Assembly: GCA_029858245.1 (NCBI GenBank)
Contig: JAOUFL010000144.1
Span: forward strand, 1 to 6,227
Reading direction: 5' to 3'
Source: Candidatus Zixiibacteriota bacterium
Lineage (GTDB): Bacteria > Zixibacteria > MSB-5A5 > RBG-16-43-9
Length of the DNA: 6,227 nucleotides
The notes below the pieces were generated by a model. That model did not search any database. It saw only the letters and a list, made by a program, of their open reading frames with translations, and was not told the origin of the DNA. The position numbers and the translations under genes are program-made. This document shows positions 1 to 6,163 of the stretch, piece by piece. Numbering within the stretch: the stretch's first letter is position 1; each line of letters begins with the position of its first letter.

Positions 1-777
1 GGATGCATTGACTGAGTATCCCATTCCCTTTATGGTTGAATTGTACTGCAGGGCTAAAGTCTGCAATTCTTCCTCGGTATAGTCCATTTGACGAAAAAAC
101 AGGTCCTCCGGCTCAGCCAGTTCTTCCTGGGGATTGCGGTTAAGCAGGATGTTTATCCTGGCTTGAGTAGTCTTTTTCATCTCCTCCAAGGAGATAAGTT
201 CGTCTATCATTTTGGACACCTCAACCTGAGCTTTGAGAACATCCTGCTGCAGACCCTTGCCCACGGAATACCTGGTCTGAGCTATGCTGGTAAAGTTCTC
301 TAAGAGCTTCTTATTTTCCCGGGTTATTCCGATCGACTTGTGCAGAAGATAAAGCTGATAGTAATTCTGTTTTAGCTGGCTCAGGATAAAATTTTGGACG
401 GACTGATAATCCTCTTTGGTTTTCCGGGCTAAATTAAGGGTTGCTTTCCTGGCAAGCCCCTGTTTTCCAGGGAAAGGTATGGTCTGGGAAAGCATAAGCT
501 CGGTTCCGCTCATTGGTGCCTTACCCAGACTCCAGGAATCAGTTGAAAGGTTGGAAACAGTAACCTGGAACATAGGGTTTGGTAAAGCACCGGACTGAGG
601 CACCTTAGCCTCAAAAGCTTTGTAACGATACTCTGCTGATTTAAGGTCTGAATTTGACCTCAGGGCCTCTGCAATCAGAGAATCTAAACTCAACTTTTCT
701 GCCAGACCCTTTTGTGGAATCAGGGGAAGCAGGCTGAGACAGATCAGCAGCCCGCACTGGAAAATATTTTTCTTCAC
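1..777 (-). CDS. TolC-family outer-membrane efflux protein, CusC/CzcC-like (partial, C-terminus beyond window)
   Basis: This is the outer-membrane channel of a tripartite efflux system, which exports substrate from periplasm or cytoplasm together with an adaptor and an inner-membrane pump. The 259 visible codons begin with GTG at 777, preceded by TGAGGAGG with 5 bases of spacing, and run open to the window edge. Residues 1-26 are a signal peptide (KK start, Leu-rich core, cleavage after GLA). The outer-membrane efflux fold follows: SLDSLIAEAL at 30-39, ALPNP at 64-68, QTIPFPGK at 98-105 (a motif I associate with CusC-type metal-efflux channels), and a helical-barrel stretch with RYSVGKGLQQDVLKAQVE at 169-186. 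About 40% of a usual 420-450 residue protein is missing. It lies 78 bases downstream of a Cys-rich exported protein gene and is probably co-transcribed with it. The family call is secure. The metal specificity is inferred from the PFPGK motif and the neighbour. Confidence 0.9.
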   Translation of the reverse strand, partial: MKKNIFQCGLLICLSLLPLIPQKGLAEKLSLDSLIAEALRSNSDLKSAEYRYKAFEAKVPQSGALPNPMFQVTVSNLSTDSWSLGKAPMSGTELMLSQTIPFPGKQGLARKATLNLARKTKEDYQSVQNFILSQLKQNYYQLYLLHKSIGITRENKKLLENFTSIAQTRYSVGKGLQQDVLKAQVEVSKMIDELISLEEMKKTTQARINILLNRNPQEELAEPEDLFFRQMDYTEEELQTLALQYNSTIKGMGYSVNAS

Positions 778-808
778 TTTAACCTCCTCAAACGTAAAGA
801 CAGACTTC

Positions 809-822
809 GCCCCCGCAGGGGC
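809..822. repeat. GC-rich hairpin between the Cys-rich gene and the TolC gene
   Basis: The 5-bp stem GCCCC/GGGGC (809-813 with 818-822) closes a 4-base loop. It sits in the 78-base gap inside the presumed operon. No T-run follows on either strand, so it is unlikely to be an intrinsic terminator. It resembles the other GC hairpins of this window (2929-2945, 4277-4291) in size and placement, but its sequence is only loosely similar. Confidence 0.45.
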
Positions 823-855
823 AAATGTTTTATTGCCTCTTAGTTTGAGAAGGTA

Positions 856-1251
856 TTAAATGATAAAAGATGAGTTAAGAATATATAAAGGGGGTCCTTT
901 TATAGGAAAATAAATCTCTTCTGAAGAAATGTCCTTAGACTGTTTGAAAAATTCCTGAGTGGTAAAGGTTATATCTGAGATGAATAAAGAGTTTTCAGTC
1001 CTGGTGTTCTGATAAGAGTAAAATATCGCTGCTTGGCTTTCTGTTTTAGGTTTTTCTTTCATCTGGCAGCCACAATCGTCCTTCTGTCCCAAATCAAACC
1101 AGGAAAGCTCAGACGAGTTCTCTCCACAGCAGCAACAGCTTTTTTCCATCTCCTTGGCTTCCTGGCAAAGCTGCGGGAAAGCCGAAGAAAAGGAAATCAG
1201 GCTAATGCAAAGTAGAGTTGCAAAAATTTTTATCTTTTTCCCTGTCATCAT
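856..1251 (-). CDS. Small exported Cys-rich protein, probable metal-binding partner of an efflux operon
   Basis: I recognise no named family for this 131-residue protein. Residues 1-24 form a signal peptide (basic MTGKKIK start, hydrophobic core, SSA before the likely cleavage), so the mature protein should act in the periplasm. There is no good lipobox. The mature part has seven cysteines: C29, a run of four at C39-C42, and C60-G-C62 followed by Q-M64. A polar linker follows, then an aromatic and aliphatic C-terminus (GPPLYILNSSFII). Clustered Cys and Met residues suggest soft-metal binding, with Cu(I) the most natural guess. The TolC/CusC-like gene follows on the same strand, which supports a role in metal sensing, sequestration or delivery to the efflux complex. 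The start could be either of two adjacent ATGs (1251 or 1248) behind a purine-rich AAGAAGA. The reading frame is well supported; the function is inference. Confidence 0.75.
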   Translation of the reverse strand: MMTGKKIKIFATLLCISLISFSSAFPQLCQEAKEMEKSCCCCGENSSELSWFDLGQKDDCGCQMKEKPKTESQAAIFYSYQNTRTENSLFISDITFTTQEFFKQSKDISSEEIYFPIKGPPLYILNSSFII

Positions 1252-1266
1252 TATCTTCTTTTATTA

Positions 1267-1295
1267 ATTGTATGACCTTTAATTTAATACGACAA
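1267..1295 (-). promoter_or_regulatory. Putative sigma70-type promoter for the Cys-rich/TolC operon
   Basis: On the minus strand TTGTCG (1295-1290, 4/6 to the -35 consensus) and TACAAT (1272-1267, 5/6 to the -10 consensus) are separated by exactly 17 bases. Transcription would start near 1260, leaving an untranslated leader of only about 9 bases that includes the AAGAAG ribosome-binding stretch. The very short leader weakens the call. The spacer shows no dyad of the MerR/CueR type. Confidence 0.35.
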
Positions 1296-1538
1296 GATTT
1301 ATCCTGTTTGTTTGAAAAATCGAATATTTTAGTCAAGAAAAAGTAGTTGCTCGATTTATGGGTCTTACAAATCCGTTTCTGGGACTAAAAGTTGCAATGA
1401 GTTGGGAGGTTACTCTCCAGATTATCCTTGATTTAAAGACGTAATTTTACTATATCCCAAAAAATAGATATCTCTGATTTAACGAAAAATAATTAGAATT
1501 AATCACTGAAGCTTTGACTATCAATCCCTTAGATTAGT

Positions 1539-2909
1539 ATGAAAGATGACGCTATCAAGAAATCTGTTTTACTGGTTGCCACCCTGACATCGTTTATAAC
1601 CCCGTTTATGGGCTCTTCGGTTAATATTGCACTCCCCTCTATTGGAAAAGATTTTTCTATGGATGCAGTCTCCCTGAGCTGGATTGCTACCTCTTACCTT
1701 TTAGCTGGTGCCATATTCCTGGTTCCTTTTGGAAGAATTGCAGACATATATGGAAGGAAAAAGATTTTCACCTACGGCATATCTATTTATACCATCTCCT
1801 CACTCTTCTCCGCACTTTCGACTTCTTCGATGATGCTCATTTTGTTCAGGGTTCTTCAGGGAATAGGAGGGGCGATGATATTCGGGACCGGAGTCGCTAT
1901 TCTGACTTCTGTCTTCCCGGTGGGCGAGAGGGGAAAAGCTCTGGGAATAAATGTATCCGCAGTTTATACCGGACTCTCTCTGGGACCATTCTTGGGCGGG
2001 TTTATGACCCAGCATTTGGGATGGAGAAGTGTATTTCTTATAAACGTTCCGCTGGGATTTTTAGTGCTCCTTTTAATCTTATGGAAATTGAAAGGCGAGT
2101 GGGCCGGTGCAAAAGGGGAAAAGTTTGATCTTGCGGGTTCAGTAATCTACAGCCTGACTCTTGTGGCTATAATGTATGGTTTCTCCCTGCTGCCGGGCAC
2201 TTCAGGTGTAGTGCTGATTCTGATTGGCGTTCTCGGAATATTGTCCTTTACCTACTGGGAGATGAATGAGAAAGCTCCAGTGCTCGATATTAATCTTTTC
2301 GTCAAGAACAGGATCTTCGCCTTCTCTAACCTGGCGGCTTTAGTAAATTACAGTGCTACTTCGGCAGTGAGCTTCCTTTTAAGTCTTTACCTTCAATATA
2401 TAAAGGGATTTTCTCCTCAAAATGCTGGCATTGTTCTTGTGTCACAGCCAATTATTATGGCAATATTCTCGCCTTTTGCCGGAAGACTCTCAGATAGAAT
2501 CGAGCCCAGAATTGTAGCTTCAATTGGAATGTCTTTGACCACTCTGGGGCTTTTCTTTTTGGTCTTTTTAAACCAGAGAACACCCCTGGAGTTAATTTTA
2601 GGTAGTTTGGTCGTTCTCGGGCTCGGTTTTGCGTTTTTCTCCTCCCCCAACACTAATGCGGTGATGAGTTCCGTTGAAAAGAAATTTTATGGAGTTGCTT
2701 CAGGCACAATTGCCACCATGCGAATGGTCGGGCAGATGCTCAGCATGGGAATAGCTATGCTATTGTTTGCTTTATATATAGGAAGAGTCCAGATCATGCC
2801 TCAAAATTTCCCGCTTTTTTTGAAAAGCACAAAAGTTGCTTTCATTATCTTTGCCCTTCTTTGTTTTTTGGGGATATTTGCCTCCCTGGCCCGGGGTAAA
2901 AGAGAATAA
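1539..2909 (+). CDS. MFS transporter, DHA2 family (EmrB/QacA-type 14-helix drug:H+ antiporter)
   Basis: This inner-membrane proton antiporter probably exports drugs or other amphipathic compounds. Its 456 residues match the DHA2 size, and about 14 hydrophobic segments can be counted. Family motifs are in order: the D1-like start with VNIALPSIGKDF (28-39), motif A G65-R-I-A-D69-I-Y-G72-R73-K-K between helices 2 and 3, motif B R104-V-L-Q-G108-I-G-G, motif C G145-x3-G149-P150-x2-G153-G154 typical of antiporters, then WRSVFLINVPLG (162-173). A second motif-A-like loop GRLSDRIEPR (315-324) starts the C-terminal half. The ATG at 1539 lies eight residues before helix 1, so no later start fits, although there is no clear Shine-Dalgarno sequence before it. 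It stands alone, divergent from the metal-efflux operon, with no adaptor gene beside it. The substrate cannot be told from sequence. Confidence 0.93.
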   Translation: MKDDAIKKSVLLVATLTSFITPFMGSSVNIALPSIGKDFSMDAVSLSWIATSYLLAGAIFLVPFGRIADIYGRKKIFTYGISIYTISSLFSALSTSSMMLILFRVLQGIGGAMIFGTGVAILTSVFPVGERGKALGINVSAVYTGLSLGPFLGGFMTQHLGWRSVFLINVPLGFLVLLLILWKLKGEWAGAKGEKFDLAGSVIYSLTLVAIMYGFSLLPGTSGVVLILIGVLGILSFTYWEMNEKAPVLDINLFVKNRIFAFSNLAALVNYSATSAVSFLLSLYLQYIKGFSPQNAGIVLVSQPIIMAIFSPFAGRLSDRIEPRIVASIGMSLTTLGLFFLVFLNQRTPLELILGSLVVLGLGFAFFSSPNTNAVMSSVEKKFYGVASGTIATMRMVGQMLSMGIAMLLFALYIGRVQIMPQNFPLFLKSTKVAFIIFALLCFLGIFASLARGKRE

Positions 2910-2914
2910 ATCTT

Positions 2915-2945
2915 GTAGGGACACATTGACCCGCCACAAGCGGGT
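2915..2945. repeat. Composite intergenic repeat: GTAGGGACAC box plus ACCCGC/GCGGGT hairpin
   Basis: Five bases after the transporter stop, GTAGGGACAC (2915-2924) matches 9 of 10 bases of GTAGGGGCAC at 6093-6102. Just downstream, ACCCGC (2929-2934) and GCGGGT (2940-2945) form a 6-bp stem with a 5-base loop. This hairpin and its right flank resemble the unit at 4277 (CCCGCCA..A.GCGGG followed by GTAA). No T-run follows, so it is weak as an intrinsic terminator and better read as a repeat unit. The remaining spacer to 3120 shows no gene. It has a pyrimidine-rich stretch with a TTTGAAC direct repeat (2994-3000, 3002-3008) and an 8-C run (3023-3030). Confidence 0.5.
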
Positions 2946-3120
2946 GTAAGGTTTCTATCTATCATTTTCCCTTTCATCCTCCTTAGTCTTTCCTTTGAAC
3001 TTTTGAACCTTTTCTTACTTGACCCCCCCCATCCCCGAACCCAGCTATTTAAGCTACCAACTTCAATTGCCGATAAATTTAAAAACCACAAAAAACAAAC
3101 TCTTCAAAAGAGAGGTAAAT

Positions 3121-4239
3121 GTGTCCATTTTCTTAGAGGTAATCGAGTGGATGAATCCGCAGGAGAGCGATATGATTCATCGCATCCCGGAAAAAGGTTC
3201 AGCCGAAATAAAACTAGGTGCTCAGTGCATAGTGAGAGACAGCCAGTCCGCAGTTTTCTTCCGTAATGGTAAAGCCTGTGACGTTCTGGGAACCGGCAGG
3301 CATACTTTGAGTACACTGAATTTGCCAATCTTAACCAAAATACTGTCTTTACCCTGGGGCTTTAAATCACCCTTCAGAGTTGAAATCTATTTTGTCAACC
3401 ATAAGGTCTTTATCAACCTGAGATGGGGTACCAAAGACCCGGTTGCTTTCCGGGACAGCGAGCTCGGTGTCATCCGCCTGCGTGCTTTTGGAGCTTACAC
3501 CTTCAAGATAGTAGAGCCTCTGCTTTTCCTGAATACCATAGTAGGAAGGCAGAATATCTATACCACCGAGGAGATAGAGGATTATCTGAGGCAGGTTATC
3601 CTTTCAAGGGTAAATGACCTCTTTGGAGAGAAGCTTTCTACTATCTTCGATCTGCCCAGCCAATACCAGAAGTTAGCTGAAGAATCCCGGATCAAGATCA
3701 GAAATGAGTTCGACAAATACGGGATGGAGCTACTTGATTTCTATATCTCCTCCATCACTCCGCCGGATGAGGTGCAGAAGATGATCGATGAGAAATCCGG
3801 AATGAAGGCAGTCGGCGATTTGGATAAATTCCTGAAGTTCGAGATGGCTAAAGCCCTGGGTCAGTCAGGTGCCGGGGGATTTGCTCAGGCAGGAGTGGGA
3901 ATGGGCGCTGGGGTTGGAGTTGGGGTTTTAGTTCCAGGTATTCTGTCCAAAGCCCTCTCACCAGACCAGAAGGATTTAAAAGGCGATCCTCTGCCCACCG
4001 TAACCTGCCCCCGCTGCGGAGCAGACACACCAGAGCATTCCCGCTTCTGCTACAAATGTGGGCACCAGCTTGTGGTGATAAACAGATGCCCCAAATGCGG
4101 AAAAGACCTGCCCGCGGAAGCCAACTTCTGTATGGTCTGCGGATTCGATTTGATAGAGAAGGTGAAGTGCAAAAAGTGTAATACATTTCTTCCCCCTGGA
4201 ACCAAATTCTGTTTTAACTGTGGGGAGAAATTAGAATAA
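3121..4239 (+). CDS. SPFH/Band-7 protein of the YdjI ('virion core protein') type with three C-terminal zinc ribbons
   Basis: The 372-residue product is probably a membrane-associated scaffold. The start is GTG at 3121, preceded by AGAGAGG with 5 bases of spacing. The frame opens further upstream (TTG at 3019), but those 34 codons look non-coding and the family's conserved N-terminus begins here. Residues ~15-235 form the SPFH domain of the Band_7_1 type, seen in IVRDSQSAVFFRNG (37-50), GTGRHTL (57-63) and RWGTKDPVAFRDSE followed by LRAFG (101-124). A flexible Gly/Val/Ala-rich linker spans about 249-273. Three zinc ribbons of identical spacing (CxxC-x10-CxxC) begin at C296, C323 and C350 and run to the C-terminus. 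No transmembrane helix or signal peptide is evident. In Bacillus subtilis YdjI belongs to the ydjFGHI operon and works with the ESCRT-III-like protein PspA in the membrane-stress response. No pspA is present here. The next gene is also a zinc-ribbon protein and a likely partner. Confidence 0.9.
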   Translation: MSIFLEVIEWMNPQESDMIHRIPEKGSAEIKLGAQCIVRDSQSAVFFRNGKACDVLGTGRHTLSTLNLPILTKILSLPWGFKSPFRVEIYFVNHKVFINLRWGTKDPVAFRDSELGVIRLRAFGAYTFKIVEPLLFLNTIVGRQNIYTTEEIEDYLRQVILSRVNDLFGEKLSTIFDLPSQYQKLAEESRIKIRNEFDKYGMELLDFYISSITPPDEVQKMIDEKSGMKAVGDLDKFLKFEMAKALGQSGAGGFAQAGVGMGAGVGVGVLVPGILSKALSPDQKDLKGDPLPTVTCPRCGADTPEHSRFCYKCGHQLVVINRCPKCGKDLPAEANFCMVCGFDLIEKVKCKKCNTFLPPGTKFCFNCGEKLE

Positions 4240-4243
4240 AACA

Positions 4244-4263
4244 CCCTCTCCTTTAGGAGAGAG
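4244..4263. repeat. CTCTCC/GGAGAG palindromic repeat unit
   Basis: Directly after the SPFH gene, CTCTCC (4246-4251) pairs with GGAGAG (4256-4261) over a 4-base loop. Together with the following GCCAGGTTGA it resembles the unit at 6129-6160, which has a longer stem and GCTTGGGTGAGG in the same place. This type of CCTCTCC..GGAGAGGGC sequence is a common intergenic repeat in many bacteria (from memory). No T-tract follows. Confidence 0.5.
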
Positions 4264-4276
4264 CCAGGTTGAAAAT

Positions 4277-4292
4277 CCCGCCAGAGGCGGGG
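4277..4292. repeat. CCCGCC/GGCGGG hairpin repeat unit
   Basis: A perfect 6-bp stem, CCCGCC (4277-4282) with GGCGGG (4286-4291), closes a 3-base loop and is followed by GGTAAAG. It is the closest relative of the hairpin at 2929-2945. It lies in the 123-base gap between the SPFH gene and the next zinc-ribbon gene, and could modulate read-through or stabilise the upstream mRNA. On the minus strand ATTTT follows, but no minus-strand gene ends here. Confidence 0.5.
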
Positions 4293-4362
4293 GTAAAGTC
4301 ATTTATAAATTGCCATTTGAAGTTTGTTCGTTTGCAAGCTTGAATCCTCGAAACCTTTTTAT

Positions 4363-5760
4363 ATGCAAAGATTAAAAGCCTCCATCTCCTGCCCCTCCTG
4401 TGGAGCTTCCTTTGAGTTCTTAGAGGGGACAAATGTCTCCCGCTGTCCTTTCTGTAATCTGCCCCTGCTTTTTCAATCTCCGGAAAGGATTTTAAGCTAT
4501 TACCTTGAATCAAAATTAAGCCACCGGGAAATCCCTTTCATTGTAGATAGATTCAGAAAAAAGCAGAGGGAAGCTTTACCTGACAGAATAGAGCATGTAA
4601 AACTATATTATCTCCCCTTCTGGCGATTCACTGCCCAGATTTTTTACGCAAAGATCAATCTCTCGTTTTTAGCCTCTTCTCCGGAGGAAAGGGAGATTGA
4701 GATTCTTGCTAAAGATTGGGATATAAACTTCCCCGCTTATATCTCCAGCGATTTAAATTTAGCAACCTTAGGAATGCGGCCGGACTGGCTTAAGCTGAAA
4801 CTTTTGACCGATACTAATCTTTTGAAAGATGGTCAGGTCTTAAACCTGGAATTGAATCCAAAAGAGGCAAAAGAAAAAGCCTTAAAGTCCCTTAAGTTCT
4901 TTATGCAGGATAAAAAATCAAGGGAAGAGGAGCTGGTCCTGAAACTGGTGGATGAGAATTTATGCCTGATCTATTTTCCCTTATGGGTGGTGAATTTCAT
5001 TGCTGGTGAAGATAAATATTTTCAGATAATCGACGGCATAGCCAAAAGAACCCTGTTCCAGAGCCTGAGCCATTTCGAGCTTAAACCAAATATAAACCAA
5101 GGAACTCAGGAGTCATATCCTATAAGGATTATCCCTCATCGCTGTCCCAATTGTGGATGGGACCTTCCGGTACTGCCTTTTCATCTGATTTTCCCCTGTG
5201 AGAACTGTCATAGGATCTGGAAGACCTCCGAACAAGAGTACTTACCAGTAAGAGCTGAAATAGCCGCGCCCGAGGGACAGGAGATAAGGACTACTACCAA
5301 ATCAATTGAATATTATCCCTTCTGGGTTTTCCAGGCCAGGCCCAGGGACGAGGGAAATTTTACCATTCGTAAATTAGTTGAGCTTTTCCCCTCTGAGATC
5401 GGCTGGTTTCAGGTCAGGGATAAATCCAAGCCTTTTTTGTTCTACGTCCCCGCATTCGAGATAAAAAACTTAAACAAGATACCAGCAATCAGCCTGGCTT
5501 TCACCCGAAGCCAGCCGGACCTTGAGAAAAAAATCTGGGAGACCGAAAAACTCAACGGGGCAATCCGCTCAGAGGAAGACGCCCGTAAAATAGCGGAGCT
5601 TCTCTGGCTGGGATTGATTCACTCCAAAATCAATTTCAGGGCTGATAACTGCAAAGACCTGCTCCTGGAAAACGCAAAAATCATCTGGTACCCTTTTCAA
5701 CAGGAAGGGGCATTTTTAACTGATTCCTCCTTAGGCTACTCTTTCCAGAAAACCAGATAA
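4363..5760 (+). CDS. Unrecognised soluble protein with two zinc ribbons and an internal duplication; likely partner of the SPFH protein
   Basis: I do not recognise a named family. The 465-residue product has no signal peptide or membrane segment, so it is probably cytoplasmic. Two zinc ribbons have identical spacing, CxxC-x14-CxxC: C10/C13/C28/C31 and C261/C264/C279/C282. Each ribbon heads a repeat that also contains two aromatic-proline motifs: YYLPFW (82-87) and IYFPLW (203-208) in the first half, YYPFW (317-321) and WYPF (442-445) in the second. The prolines are 121 and 125 residues apart. Other matching stretches are INFPAYISSDLNL with FYVPAFEIKNLNK, and LNPKEAKEKALKSL with IRSEEDARKIAELL. 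An old tandem duplication explains this. ATG 4363 is preferred because it lies nine residues before the first zinc ligand, but it lacks a Shine-Dalgarno sequence. TTG 4324 would add 13 residues. YdjG-like zinc-ribbon proteins beside YdjI are a possible analogy, not a demonstrated homology. Confidence 0.82.
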   Translation: MQRLKASISCPSCGASFEFLEGTNVSRCPFCNLPLLFQSPERILSYYLESKLSHREIPFIVDRFRKKQREALPDRIEHVKLYYLPFWRFTAQIFYAKINLSFLASSPEEREIEILAKDWDINFPAYISSDLNLATLGMRPDWLKLKLLTDTNLLKDGQVLNLELNPKEAKEKALKSLKFFMQDKKSREEELVLKLVDENLCLIYFPLWVVNFIAGEDKYFQIIDGIAKRTLFQSLSHFELKPNINQGTQESYPIRIIPHRCPNCGWDLPVLPFHLIFPCENCHRIWKTSEQEYLPVRAEIAAPEGQEIRTTTKSIEYYPFWVFQARPRDEGNFTIRKLVELFPSEIGWFQVRDKSKPFLFYVPAFEIKNLNKIPAISLAFTRSQPDLEKKIWETEKLNGAIRSEEDARKIAELLWLGLIHSKINFRADNCKDLLLENAKIIWYPFQQEGAFLTDSSLGYSFQKTR

Positions 5761-5852
5761 AAGTATGAAGTTTGTCAGTTCGTGTGTCTGCTTATCAAAT
5801 CGAGATATTATCTTCCTGATGTTAGTGAGTAATTATCCATAATTGCATAATA

Positions 5853-5945
5853 TTTCAAAAACACTATCCTTATGGTCTATATAAAATCTCCAGCTTTAAA
5901 CCTTTAGAAATAAATCCCTTGCTCTTCGTTGGTGACCTCACCTAC
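5853..5945 (-). pseudogene. Decayed FlgD-like / type IX sorting-tail remnant
   Basis: Read on the minus strand from 5918 to 5853, the translation is GIYF-stop-RFKAGDFI-stop-TIRIVFLK. This lines up with the intact tail at 6226-6167 (YFYRLKAGEFTETRKMVFVK) and with the usual G-[IV]-Y-F-Y-R-L-x-A-G-x-[FY]-x-x-x-[KR]-x-[LIVM]-V-[LIVF]-x-K ending of exported FCB-group proteins. One stop (TAA, 5906-5904) falls exactly where the conserved Tyr belongs, and the second (TAG, 5879-5877) is six codons past the K-A-G core. The proper stop after the terminal Lys is also lost. The same frame stays open for about 30 codons upstream (ending VTNEEQ) without recognisable homology. Only the last ~30 codons of a former gene seem to survive. 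Domain assignment is by pattern recognition. Confidence 0.6.
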
Positions 5946-6008
5946 GAAGGCAACTTGACTAAACCTCTGCTGGTCAGGAGACCAAAAGAGAGCAGAATTT
6001 ATGTAGTT

Positions 6009-6024
6009 GCCCAATTAATTGGGC
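6009..6024. repeat. 16-base perfect palindrome
   Basis: GCCCAATTAATTGGGC is its own reverse complement over all 16 bases. It could be an operator-like site for a dimeric regulator or the remains of a palindromic repeat. It is not close upstream of any start codon in the window, so a regulatory role is unsupported. Confidence 0.4.
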
Positions 6025-6046
6025 TGATTTTTCGTGATACTGATCT

Positions 6047-6078
6047 AAAATAAAAAACGTCAGGGATAAACCCTGACG
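6047..6078 (-). terminator. Intrinsic (rho-independent) terminator reading leftward
   Basis: On the minus strand CGTCAGGG and CCCTGACG (6078-6071 and 6065-6058) form a perfect 8-bp stem with a 5-base loop. It is followed at once by TTTTTTATTTT (6057-6047). Orientation and position fit termination of the minus-strand gene whose stop is at 6164, about 85 bases upstream. On the plus strand the same hairpin is preceded, not followed, by the A-rich run, so it works one way only. Confidence 0.75.
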
Positions 6079-6092
6079 CTACAATTTAAAGA

Positions 6093-6120
6093 GTAGGGGC
6101 ACGGCACGCCATACTCCTAC
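6093..6120. repeat. GTAGGGGCACGGC imperfect inverted repeat
   Basis: The left arm GTAGGGGCACGGC (6093-6105) and the right arm GCCATACTCCTAC (6108-6120) match as an inverted repeat at 10 of 13 positions. The mismatches at 6111, 6113 and 6115 look like decay of a once perfect palindrome. A fragment of the same left arm occurs at 2915-2924. I recall similar GTAGGGGCAC elements as widespread intergenic repeats; this could not be searched here. Confidence 0.5.
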
Positions 6121-6128
6121 ATCTTAAT

Positions 6129-6149
6129 CCTCTCCTTTCTAAGGAGAGG
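6129..6149. repeat. CCTCTCCTT/AAGGAGAGG palindromic repeat unit
   Basis: A perfect 9-bp stem (6129-6137 with 6141-6149) closes a 3-base loop and is followed by GCTTGGGTGAGG. It lies 14 bases past the stop of the minus-strand gene at the right edge. No T-tract follows on either strand, so the terminator at 6047-6078 is the better stop signal. It is the longer relative of the unit at 4244-4263. Confidence 0.5.
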
Positions 6150-6163
6150 GCTTGGGTGAGGTT

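Larger units (their letters stand above)
5761..6163. other. Gene-free stretch with a decayed coding remnant and clustered palindromes
   Basis: No intact gene is seen in these 403 bases. Bases 5761-5852 are AT-rich and carry nothing recognisable, including no intrinsic terminator for the plus-strand gene ending at 5760. The rest holds a degraded minus-strand protein tail, a perfect palindrome, a terminator facing left and two repeat units, each listed separately. Confidence 0.6.

Noticed and set aside
88..598. Two plus-strand open frames (88-303 and 416-598)
   Set aside because: They lie antisense to the TolC-family gene, whose minus-strand translation shows a signal peptide and clear family motifs; the plus-strand products show none.
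1514..1540. TTGACT/TAGTAT as a promoter for the drug transporter
   Set aside because: The -10 candidate overlaps the ATG at 1539, and helix 1 starts too early for a downstream start codon, so this promoter could not make the functional mRNA.
3019..3047. TTGACC as a -35 box with an AT-rich -10 for the SPFH gene
   Set aside because: The nearest -10-like sequence (TATTTA at 3046-3051) is 21 bases away, too far for a sigma70 promoter.
2801..3091. Minus-strand open frame across the end of the transporter gene and the spacer
   Set aside because: The product looks like antisense translation, has no recognisable domain, and overlaps the well-supported last helix of the transporter.
3848..4244. Minus-strand open frames opposite the zinc ribbons
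   Set aside because: They are antisense shadows of a GC-richer coding stretch. The plus-strand frame has three regularly spaced zinc ribbons.
4246..4291. Intrinsic terminators after the SPFH gene
   Set aside because: Both hairpins lack a following T-tract on the plus strand, so they are recorded as repeat units.
2915..4292. CRISPR array from the repeated GC hairpins
   Set aside because: The units are few, short, unevenly spaced by more than a kilobase and separated by genes; there is no direct-repeat/spacer periodicity and no cas gene.
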